DNA of 6,281 nt from an uncultured Pseudomonadota bacterium (GTDB lineage Bacteria; Pseudomonadota; Gammaproteobacteria; Methylococcales; Methylomonadaceae): assembly GCA_903904275.1 (NCBI GenBank), contig CAIVBX010000341.1:1-6281 (forward strand). Direction: 5' to 3'. The position numbers were made by a program, and so were the translations under genes. Below, piece by piece: positions 1 to 4,600 of the stretch (within the stretch, counting starts at the first letter, position 1; each line of letters opens with the position of its first letter). The notes under the pieces were generated by a model. The model saw nothing but the letters and a program-made list of their open reading frames with translations, was not told the origin of the DNA and searched no databases.

Positions 1-49
1 CATTATTTTCTGTACTGTCTATCCCTATGTAACTACTTCGCTCGTTCAT
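1..49 (-). CDS. Possible 5' end of an unidentified gene running off the left edge
   Basis: A reading frame opens with ATG at 49-47 and stays open to the window edge for 16 codons, giving MNERSSYIGIDSTENN. An AGGG sequence lies about 9 bases upstream of the ATG and could be a ribosome binding site. The 59-bp repeat at 61-119 lies immediately upstream, in the same position that the second copy holds relative to the beta-barrel pseudogene start at 2157. This supports a real start site. The YIGID string near the N-terminus resembles the first strand of RNase H-like folds, as in IS110-type transposases, but 16 residues are far too few to assign a family. It may also be a chance open frame. Confidence 0.3.
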   Translation of the reverse strand, partial: MNERSSYIGIDSTENN

Positions 50-60
50 GGTTTTACCCT

Positions 61-119
61 AGTTGTTGAAATTGGAGCAAAGTTTATGGCGAATCGGTGT
101 AAAAATGTTGTTAAATTTT
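61..119 (-). repeat. 59-bp direct repeat, copy 1 (probable gene leader)
   Basis: This segment matches 2170-2228 at 55 of 59 positions in the same orientation, and all four differences are transitions. Read on the minus strand, each copy ends 11-12 bases before an ATG (49 here, 2157 for the other copy), although the two coding sequences that follow are unrelated. This points to a shared untranslated leader or promoter segment, or to the edge of a duplicated block. I see no convincing -35/-10 pair and no strong hairpin inside it. Confidence 0.8.
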
Positions 120-125
120 GAAAAA

Positions 126-791
126 TTATTTTATATGAAGTTTGTTATTAGCATAGGTTTCTAACTCCTGCGATTTAAGACAGTATGCGTGAAATCTATC
201 TGCTAAAAATGACAAATTTTTGTTGTTACTCACAGACGTTTCCAACAGTTCTAAGTATTGAAAATGCTCACATTCGCTCAGTTCAGATAAAAGTTTTACC
301 AGTTTAGAATCCAAAAACGGCATTTTGTCAGTGACAACACAAATAAATCCATCCACGCGCGTTTTGTGATACCAAAAATACTCTTGCCAATTTGCATAAT
401 CCCCCTGTTTATTTCTTAATGGCGAACAAGCATTCGGGTTAATTTTCAAGAACGCATTAGTGATAAATTCTCTATCAGGTAATTCTTCTGGAATGACAAC
501 ACTCGCCGCATTACAAATATCTCTTAACTGCGGTTTCCATTGCGAACAAGCCGCTAAAATTTTAGGCACAATAAAACTGTTTATATTCTCTTTGTCTTTC
601 TCTTTTTTTACATGAACCACAACAAAGAAAAAGATATAGCTCGACACATACGACAAACATAATCGTTGCAACACTTCACGCCAATCACTTCGTATTTTAA
701 ACAGCTCTGGCTCTAACGTGATACCAATACCAACAACTGACAAAATTAAAAGTACGTTAATGGTTTTATCAATACTTAAAATATATCTCAT
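126..791 (-). CDS. Unrecognised protein with two N-terminal membrane helices and a cytosolic domain
   Basis: This 221-residue protein is not one I can place in a named family. Residues about 11-26 and 44-61 are hydrophobic and form two likely membrane helices. The lysine-rich stretch KKEKDK directly after the second helix predicts that the remaining 160 residues lie in the cytoplasm. That part contains W/Y/F-rich strings (NWQEYFWYH near 134-142) and a helical region (PFLDSKLVKLLSEL), and it looks like a folded domain, not a linker. No catalytic motif is evident. The start is the first ATG of the frame, but no good Shine-Dalgarno sequence precedes it. It begins 35 bases after the dapA-like gene and may be cotranscribed with it. 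A TGCTATAAA sequence at 815-823 offers a possible promoter of its own. Codon and base use resemble dapA. The frame is intact and long enough to be a real gene. Confidence 0.75.
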   Translation of the reverse strand: MRYILSIDKTINVLLILSVVGIGITLEPELFKIRSDWREVLQRLCLSYVSSYIFFFVVVHVKKEKDKENINSFIVPKILAACSQWKPQLRDICNAASVVIPEELPDREFITNAFLKINPNACSPLRNKQGDYANWQEYFWYHKTRVDGFICVVTDKMPFLDSKLVKLLSELSECEHFQYLELLETSVSNNKNLSFLADRFHAYCLKSQELETYANNKLHIK

Positions 792-814
792 GTAATTTAT
801 CGTAATTGACGTGA

Positions 815-823
815 TTTTATAGC
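815..823 (-). promoter_or_regulatory. Possible extended -10 promoter element before the two-helix membrane protein
   Basis: Read on the minus strand the sequence is TGCTATAAA, close to the extended -10 form TGnTATAAT. It lies about 24 bases before the ATG at 791 and partly inside the 3' end of the aldolase gene. No clear -35 box is present at the right distance, so this would be an extended -10 promoter at best. In an AT-rich stretch such a match can occur by chance. Confidence 0.3.
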
Positions 824-826
824 AGT

Positions 827-1738
827 TTAATTTTCTTGATGGTTAGTTATCAAGCGCAATTCTTCTAAAAGAATGTCAGCTTTATCTTTTGATAAATCCA
901 CTAATGGTTTGCGACATGAACCGACATTCATTCCTAAACTATTCATAATAGATTTAATCGGAACAGGATTTGAATCCAATTTCACCAACGCACGGCAAAA
1001 TTGATGAATGGCGTGCATAATAGCTCTTGACTGATTCAAATCTGAACGCATAAAACTAGCCACTAAGTCATCCATCACCAGCGGGATAACATTTGCCGCA
1101 ACTGAAATTACACCAACACCACCAACCGAAAGAATCGGTAATGTTAGCGAGTCATCGCCTGAAAAAACAGAAAATTGACGACCCAATTTAGACGTTTTAC
1201 AAATGACTTCTGTTACTTGGTCAAGGTCGCCATTGGAGGCTTTCAATCCCATAATGGATGGAAACTTTTCACTCAATTGCACAATCAAATTTGTACTTAA
1301 ATCTAAGCCCGTTCTGCTTGGTGCATTGTAGAGAATCAAAGGAATACCGACTTTATCCAATTCTTGAAAATGCGCCATGATGCCTTCGGGACTAGGTCTG
1401 TTGTAATACGGTGTTACCACCAAACAAGCATCTGCGCCTAATTCTGCTGACCGTTCCGTTAATCTCACCGCTTCTCTTGTGCTGTTTGAACCAGTTGCAG
1501 GAATGATTTTGAGATTCGTATTTTTCGCTTCCTGAATGACCGTTGATAAAACGGCTTCCCATTCTTCTCTTAGCAATGTCGGCGATTCACCCGTTGTGCT
1601 ACAAGGAACAATCGCGGCAGTATTGCAATTAGCGTGTAATCTGACTAATTCAGCAACTTTTTCAAGATTTACAGATTGCTCAGAATCATCGTTAAACGGT
1701 GTAACCAACGCGACAACAGAACCTTTTAAGGATTTCAT
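827..1738 (-). CDS. dapA: 4-hydroxy-tetrahydrodipicolinate synthase (DapA family aldolase)
   Basis: This 303-residue cytosolic protein is a class I (Schiff-base) aldolase of the DHDPS/NAL family. It should condense pyruvate with aspartate semialdehyde in the diaminopimelate/lysine pathway. Visible signatures, in order: the N-terminal strand GSVVALVTPF; the pyruvate-binding loop STTGES with Thr48-Thr49; PYYNRPS with Tyr111; YNAPSRTG with catalytic Tyr137 and Arg142, which would bind the substrate carboxylate; GLKAS with Lys166 as the Schiff-base lysine; then SGDDSLTLP and GGVGVISVAANV. The set Thr-Thr/Tyr/Tyr/Arg/Lys matches DapA and not other aldolases of the fold. The length is slightly above the usual 290-300. 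ATG at 1738 is preceded by AAAGGAAA at a good distance. Two small departures from the common consensus are CS in place of G before TTGES, and KAS in place of KEA at the active lysine. A DapA paralogue acting on another 2-oxo acid cannot be excluded. The beta-barrel pseudogene ends 26 bases upstream, so any promoter must lie within or beyond it. Confidence 0.88.
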   Translation of the reverse strand: MKSLKGSVVALVTPFNDDSEQSVNLEKVAELVRLHANCNTAAIVPCSTTGESPTLLREEWEAVLSTVIQEAKNTNLKIIPATGSNSTREAVRLTERSAELGADACLVVTPYYNRPSPEGIMAHFQELDKVGIPLILYNAPSRTGLDLSTNLIVQLSEKFPSIMGLKASNGDLDQVTEVICKTSKLGRQFSVFSGDDSLTLPILSVGGVGVISVAANVIPLVMDDLVASFMRSDLNQSRAIMHAIHQFCRALVKLDSNPVPIKSIMNSLGMNVGSCRKPLVDLSKDKADILLEELRLITNHQEN

Positions 1739-1743
1739 GATGC

Positions 1744-1751
1744 TTTCCTTT
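1744..1751 (-). promoter_or_regulatory. Ribosome binding site of dapA
   Basis: On the minus strand AAAGGAAA stands 5-7 bases before the ATG at 1738. It is the only good Shine-Dalgarno sequence near the 5' end of the frame, and it fixes the chosen start. Confidence 0.6.
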
Positions 1752-1764
1752 GATTTCTAGACAA

Positions 1765-2157
1765 TTAAAAATTGATAGAAAAATCGGTTGAAAATAAAAA
1801 TTGGTCTTGTTTTGAATTGCCAAATGGACGTGCGCCATCTGCTCCAACTTGTTCCTTCAGTTGCAACAGCGCGTTGAATGAATAGATTCAATTGGTTAAG
1901 TTGAAACTCGCCTGAACGGTCGCCAAAAGTCACAGGACCATTGAAGTTATTTGCAGGGCTGGCAAAACGTTATAGGTAATCCCTGCATTGCTCCTGCCAC
2001 CGATTTTTAAGCCATTATTTTTCATAAAACTACTTTCATTTGGATCGCCTGCAGCTTCCAATAAAGTCGTTGCTTCTATAAGTGATTTAGCTAACGCCAA
2101 AGCAATGCCCATAGAAATTGCAGTGAAAGAAAAATGGCTATGTGTTACGTTTTTCAT
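1765..2157 (-). pseudogene. Remnant of an outer-membrane beta-barrel protein (internal deletion and frameshift)
   Basis: From ATG at 2157 the frame gives a signal-peptide-like start (MKNVTHSHFSFTAISMGIAL), then a first beta strand NGLKIGGRSNAGITYNV. At a run of T (about 1964-1967) one base appears to be missing, and the reading continues in another frame with ASPANNFNGPVTFGDRSGEF and LNQLNLFIQRAV. Near 1845 the frame changes again to give GARPFGNSKQDQFLFSTDF and ends SINF-stop at 1765. The final stretch has alternating hydrophobic residues and a terminal Phe, the usual C-terminal strand of outer-membrane barrels. The N-terminal part resembles OmpL-like putative beta-barrel porins (BBP2 type) as I remember them. 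The natural family is several hundred residues long, so the whole middle of the barrel is gone. No functional protein is expected. The family name is less certain than the barrel nature. Confidence 0.72.
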
Positions 2158-2169
2158 GCGTTTATTACC

Positions 2170-2228
2170 AGTTGTTGAAATTGGAGCGAAGTTTATGGTG
2201 AGTCGATGTAAAAATGTTGTTAAATTTT
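2170..2228 (-). repeat. 59-bp direct repeat, copy 2 (leader of the beta-barrel pseudogene)
   Basis: This segment is identical to 61-119 except for four transitions. It ends 12 bases before the pseudogene ATG at 2157. The frame of the pseudogene can be read upstream through this segment to a TTG at 2241, but the ATG gives a proper signal peptide and the repeat is found before unrelated sequence elsewhere. I therefore treat it as non-coding leader or promoter DNA. Confidence 0.8.
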
Positions 2229-2241
2229 TTAGCCCTAACAA

Positions 2242-2494
2242 TTAAAACGTCCCGCCATTGATTAAAAAAGCGTTCCGATACTGGCGAAAAATCCCAATAA
2301 AATAGCGGGCATCCAACTCTTTTTTTAACGCATCCATATCAATTTTACGTTTGAATATCGGGTCTGGATTGTTTTTTCAACGTGAAATACTCACGTTTCC
2401 CTACTGCGAAACGTTTTGCGCCTTCTTCTATTGTCAGTCCTTCTTTTGCCATGATTGAAAGAAGTTTTTTTCTAAATTGAGCTGGGTATGCCAT
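2242..2494 (-). pseudogene. IS630-type transposase, N-terminal fragment with frameshift and stop
   Basis: ATG at 2494 opens a 49-codon frame beginning MAYPAQFRKKLLSIMAKEGL and continuing with TIEEGAKRFAVGKR. This is the N-terminal helix-turn-helix of IS630-family transposases. After GKR an extra base shifts the frame. In the adjoining frame SISR-stop-KNNPDPIFKRKIDM and DALKKELDAR follow, where the stop replaces the Trp usually found in this motif (TGA for TGG). The similarity ends near DAR (about 2310). The remaining codons to a stop at 2242 are not recognisable, and the DDE catalytic domain is absent. A GGAA sequence lies before the ATG. This is an inactive scrap of an insertion sequence. 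I could not identify its terminal repeats. Confidence 0.75.
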
Positions 2495-2522
2495 ACGGAA
2501 TTCCAAATACTATTGATATAGC

Positions 2523-2529
2523 TACATTA
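2523..2529 (+). repeat. Target-site duplication, left copy (outer MITE)
   Basis: The heptamer TACATTA directly precedes the left terminal ACC of the outer element. It is repeated exactly at 2948-2954, directly after the right terminal GGT. Confidence 0.75.
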
Positions 2530-2566
2530 ACCTCAGTTCGATATAAGAAAGCAGCCTTTGTAAAAA

Positions 2567-2605
2567 TTTGAAAGAATAGATGTTTGACAAAAAAACTCTT
2601 TCAAA
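2567..2605. repeat. Inverted repeat inside the outer MITE
   Basis: TTTGAAAGA at 2567-2575 and TCTTTCAAA at 2597-2605 are perfect complements with a 21-base AT-rich loop. It lies near the left end of the outer element and may be a sub-terminal structural feature. It lacks the U-tract and GC content of an intrinsic terminator. Confidence 0.5.
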
Positions 2606-2641
2606 AAAAGCTACTTGCAATGATTTTACATCAGCTATTTA

Positions 2642-2858
2642 ACCTGAGTTCGACGTAAGAAATTACAATTTTTATGATTTTAAATCAATGAGTTGCTATT
2701 TATATTTTCGCACTGTTTTTCGGTTTTTGATGGCTATTATTCAATTATCTATCGTTTTAGAGCCGAAAATACTGCCCAATTGACTGATTTAGCGTGCAAA
2801 AATTCTTGATACAAAATAAAACCTAATGTTATCAATAACTTTTATCTCGAACTCAGGT
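2642..2858. mobile_element. Inner MITE-like element nested in the outer one
   Basis: This 217-bp element has inverted ends beginning ACCTGAGTTCGA (12 identical bases, 16 of 20 overall) at 2642-2661 and 2839-2858. The ends differ from the outer pair chiefly by TGAG for TCAG, so they mark a related but distinct subfamily. The flanks TATTTA (2636-2641) and TATTCA (2859-2864) match at 5 of 6 bases and may be an aged target duplication. All frames are broken by stops and no transposase sequence is recognisable. The interior is strongly AT-rich. Confidence 0.65.
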
Positions 2859-2947
2859 TATTCATACCAAGAAAAGAAGCCTTCATTAAATATACGCCGC
2901 AAAGATTTATTGACCATCATCTCTTAATTCTTATGTCGAACTGAGGT

Positions 2948-2954
2948 TACATTA
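2948..2954 (+). repeat. Target-site duplication, right copy (outer MITE)
   Basis: TACATTA follows the right inverted repeat and is identical to 2523-2529. It lies 25 bases downstream of the stop codon of the KdpD-like gene. Confidence 0.75.
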
Positions 2955-2978
2955 TCACTCCAAATTATGATGCGTTAG

Positions 2979-3611
2979 TTATAGCGGAATATAAACACAA
3001 GATTCATTCGGTGAATTAGCGGTATCTTTCCCTGCAATTTGTCCGTGCTGAAATGCCCAATTAGCGACATTCAAATTAACGGTTTGTAAAGAAATGTTTA
3101 AAGGCGATTCGTCGGGATAATGCACAAGCCGTTGCCTGTCGGGAAATAAAAACGTGTTCAAACTTTTAAATTCGGCATAAATGTGATGCACGGCAACATG
3201 GATAATTTCTTTTTCAGAACGGGATTCGGCTAAGGCTTTGCTTAATCCATAAAGTGCGGAGGCTTTGCGTTCTTTGTTTTCGATGAGTTTGGATTTGACT
3301 CGCAAATTTTCGGTTAATTTACTGGTCACAGTTCCGACGATAAGCATGATGACCAATCCCATCAAATTATCGAAGTCTGCAATTTTTAAAGAAAAAATGG
3401 GCGGTGAGAAGAAAAATTTAAAAGTTGCCGCACTGATTAACGACGCTAAAACAGAAGACAGAATCGCAACAAAAAATACGCCTAACAAATAAATCAGGAG
3501 AACGTTGCTAGGAATGAGAATGTCATGAAAAAACCATGCCACTAGTGTTAAAACTAGTGGTACGAAAAGGCTTAAAAATGAATGGACGATGATATTCCAT
3601 CTAATTTTCAT
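2979..3611 (-). CDS. Truncated KdpD-like membrane protein (DUF4118 plus partial GAF, no kinase)
   Basis: This 210-residue protein matches the middle of the KdpD sensor kinase. Four membrane helices (about 12-29, 36-50, 51-68, 83-98) include the typical FKFFFSPPIFS loop. A basic, helical linker follows (RVKSK, ENKERKASALYGLSKAL), then the start of a GAF domain (about 132-210) that breaks off after CVYIPL. The cytosolic KdpD/USP domains normally found before the helices are absent. So are the rest of the GAF and the histidine kinase core, so the product cannot phosphorylate KdpE. The MITE boundary lies 25 bases past the stop, and the region beyond is transposon debris, so loss of the 3' part during rearrangement is likely. 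The start ATG has a weak AGGT upstream. The frame is intact, and a promoter with response-regulator-like repeats precedes it, so it may still be expressed. It could be a degenerating gene or a reduced membrane protein. Confidence 0.75.
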   Translation of the reverse strand: MKIRWNIIVHSFLSLFVPLVLTLVAWFFHDILIPSNVLLIYLLGVFFVAILSSVLASLISAATFKFFFSPPIFSLKIADFDNLMGLVIMLIVGTVTSKLTENLRVKSKLIENKERKASALYGLSKALAESRSEKEIIHVAVHHIYAEFKSLNTFLFPDRQRLVHYPDESPLNISLQTVNLNVANWAFQHGQIAGKDTANSPNESCVYIPL

Positions 3612-3614
3612 GAC

Positions 3615-3660
3615 GCTATAACCTGCAACACAATCAAAATCATGCGTTGCATGTTATAGC
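3615..3660. repeat. 15-bp inverted repeat over the promoter of the KdpD-like gene
   Basis: The left arm 3615-3629 (GCTATAACCTGCAAC) and the right arm 3646-3660 (GTTGCATGTTATAGC) are complementary at 14 of 15 positions, with a 16-base spacer. The right arm contains the -10 box of the promoter described here, and the left arm ends 4 bases before the start codon. Because transcription would begin within or next to the right arm, the mRNA could not fold into this hairpin. A DNA-level role such as a two-site operator is more likely than a terminator. Confidence 0.6.
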
Positions 3661-3687
3661 TTTTGGTGTAAGGATTTCGTAAGGATT
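3653..3687 (-). promoter_or_regulatory. Promoter with 11-bp-spaced direct repeats (OmpR/PhoB-type activator site)
   Basis: On the minus strand two identical AATCCTTAC copies (3687-3679 and 3676-3668) are spaced exactly 11 bases start to start. Nine bases later a near-consensus -10 box TATAAC follows (3658-3653). No -35 consensus is present; the repeats take its place. This is the arrangement of promoters activated by response regulators of the OmpR/PhoB class, to which KdpE belongs. The start codon of the KdpD-like gene is 42 bases downstream of the -10 box. The regulator identity is inferred, not shown. Confidence 0.55.
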
Positions 3688-3703
3688 GGGGCTTAAATGG
3701 GAA

Positions 3704-3726
3704 ATAAACTGTTTAGTTCAGTTTAT
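3704..3726 (-). terminator. Weak hairpin at the end of the kdp transcription unit
   Basis: ATAAACTG and CAGTTTAT form a perfect 8-bp stem with a 7-base loop, overlapping the last base of the stop codon of the PepSY-like gene. The stem is AT-rich and the tail (TTCCC) is poor in U. It would be an inefficient terminator or an mRNA 3' stabiliser. Its position before a separate promoter supports an operon end here. Confidence 0.35.
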
Positions 3727-4007
3727 CATTCTCCAATCATCTGTCCTGTTTCCAAATCACATTGAACAATCCATTGCGTACCATCATCAACCTGTATTTC
3801 ATATTGCAGTATGAAACGCCCGTCTCGATGCAAAACTTGTTGCTTTTCGATTCTGCCCTGATGTAATTGCAAAGCCTTTTTCTGACAACTATCAAGATAC
3901 GCTTTAGTTGGCGGTAAAGCGTATGGCTCGCTGTTGTAAGTAGTTGCTTCTGCTTGTGACATACATGACAAAACAGTAAATATCAACCAACAGCATTGAG
4001 ATTTCAT
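3726..4007 (-). CDS. Small exported PepSY-like protein downstream of kdpC
   Basis: This 93-residue protein has a signal peptide (hydrophobic 6-15, likely cleavage after AEA at 19-21). The mature part of about 72 residues resembles a PepSY domain: a helix with AYLDSCQKKALQL, then strands GRIEKQQVL, GRFILQYEIQV, DDGTQWIVQCDL and the closing ETGQMIGE. This gives the alternation of helix, acidic DDGT turn and D-x-x-T-G hairpin seen in periplasmic PepSY proteins. Cys41 and Cys83 could form a disulfide in the periplasm. PepSY domains are generally thought to act as inhibitors or modulators of envelope proteins. The target here is unknown. The start lies 5 bases after the kdpC stop with GAG overlapping that stop, so translation is probably coupled and the protein made together with KdpB and KdpC. 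A role in periplasmic control of the Kdp pump is only inferred from this linkage. Confidence 0.7.
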   Translation of the reverse strand: MKSQCCWLIFTVLSCMSQAEATTYNSEPYALPPTKAYLDSCQKKALQLHQGRIEKQQVLHRDGRFILQYEIQVDDGTQWIVQCDLETGQMIGE

Positions 4008-4012
4008 AGCTT

Positions 4013-4588
4013 TTACTCTGAAGCATCTAATACCAAATTCAACTTCAACACATTCACACGCGGTTCACCTAAAAAACCGAGTTGGCGCGATTCGGTATTT
4101 TCGTCAATTAACGCACGGAGTTTTTCTGGCGAAACATGACGCGCTTTTGCCACACGATTGATTTGATAATTCGCCGCTGCGATGCTGATATGCGGGTCTA
4201 ATCCACTGCCTGACGACGTAATCAAATCCACAGGAATCGACGTTTTATTATCGAAATCCACCGCTTTTAATGCGTCAATGCGAGTTTTAACGGCATCGAC
4301 TAACGCAGGATTATTCGTTCCCAAATTTGAACCACTCGACGCAGCGGCATTGTAAGCGTTTGGCGAAGTCGCTGAAGGTCGTCCCCAAAAATAACGTGGT
4401 TCGCTGAACTGTTGACCAATCAATTCTGAACCCATGATTTTTCCTTTGCCGTCGGTCAATAAACTACCTTCGGCTTTTTCTGGAAAAATCGCTTGCGCTA
4501 GAACTGTTACAACAAGCGGATACACAACACCTGTTAAAACGCTTAATGCTAAAAATAAAATGAGAGCAGGTTTTAAATGCTTAATCAT
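4013..4588 (-). CDS. kdpC: Potassium-transporting ATPase subunit C
   Basis: KdpC is the small, single-span subunit of the high-affinity K+ pump KdpFABC. It joins KdpA and KdpB and is needed for a stable, K+-responsive complex. The 191-residue length is normal. One membrane helix (about 8-31, LILFLALSVLTGVVYPLVV) is followed by the periplasmic part with family signatures: GSELIGQQF, YFWGRPSAT (66-74), the SGSNLG loop (85-90), the SSGSGLDPHIS motif (125-135) and the C-terminal VNVLKLNLVLD strand. All are intact, so the gene looks functional. The start ATG has a strong AAGGAG 7 bases upstream, overlapping the kdpB stop codon; the 10-base gap suggests translational coupling to kdpB. Confidence 0.96.
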   Translation of the reverse strand: MIKHLKPALILFLALSVLTGVVYPLVVTVLAQAIFPEKAEGSLLTDGKGKIMGSELIGQQFSEPRYFWGRPSATSPNAYNAAASSGSNLGTNNPALVDAVKTRIDALKAVDFDNKTSIPVDLITSSGSGLDPHISIAAANYQINRVAKARHVSPEKLRALIDENTESRQLGFLGEPRVNVLKLNLVLDASE

Positions 4589-4594
4589 GGCTAG

Positions 4595-4600
4595 CTCCTT
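4595..4600 (-). promoter_or_regulatory. Ribosome binding site of kdpC, overlapping the kdpB stop
   Basis: AAGGAG on the minus strand lies 6-7 bases before the kdpC ATG and shares bases with the TAA stop of kdpB. Ribosomes ending kdpB would be placed to begin kdpC. Confidence 0.7.

Larger units (their letters stand above)
2530..2947. mobile_element. Outer MITE-like non-autonomous element, interrupted by a second one
   Basis: The ends are a 20-bp inverted repeat with one mismatch: ACCTCAGTTCGA.ATAAGAA at 2530-2549 and its complement at 2928-2947. The element is flanked by the perfect 7-bp duplication TACATTA. It has no credible coding sequence. After removing the inner insertion (2642-2858) and one short duplication, it would be about 195 bp long. 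It contains a perfect 9-bp hairpin arm pair at 2567-2575 and 2597-2605. The end sequence beginning ACC and the 7-bp duplication would fit an IS982-like transposase in trans. That family assignment is inference from memory and weak. Confidence 0.75.

Noticed and set aside
1536..1760. Plus-strand frame of 74 codons antisense to dapA
   Set aside because: It lies over a clearly coding minus-strand gene, has no recognisable product, and is a shadow frame.
1930..2241. A 103-codon minus-strand frame starting from TTG at 2241
   Set aside because: It is the first frame of the barrel pseudogene extended backward through the 59-bp repeat. The ATG at 2157 gives the signal peptide, and the frame ends early because of the frameshift near 1965.
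1988..2245. Plus-strand frame of 85 codons opposite the barrel pseudogene
   Set aside because: It has no family resemblance and is explained as the antisense of the pseudogene and the 59-bp repeat.
2530..2861. GAGTTCGA motifs that resemble a tRNA T-arm
   Set aside because: They occur as paired inverted ends of the MITE-like elements, with no cloverleaf, acceptor stem or anticodon arm around them.
2863..2924. Short minus-strand frame (MMVNKSLRRIF...) in the right part of the outer MITE
   Set aside because: It has only about 20 codons, no ribosome binding site and no family resemblance, and it sits wholly inside a non-coding element.
3265..3492. Plus-strand frame of 75 codons opposite the KdpD-like gene
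   Set aside because: It is antisense to a recognisable four-helix domain and has no resemblance to any protein of its own.
3615..3664. Inverted repeat followed by TTTT on the plus strand, as a possible intrinsic terminator
   Set aside because: No plus-strand gene leads into it, the T-run is only four bases, and the loop is long. A DNA-level operator-like role fits better.
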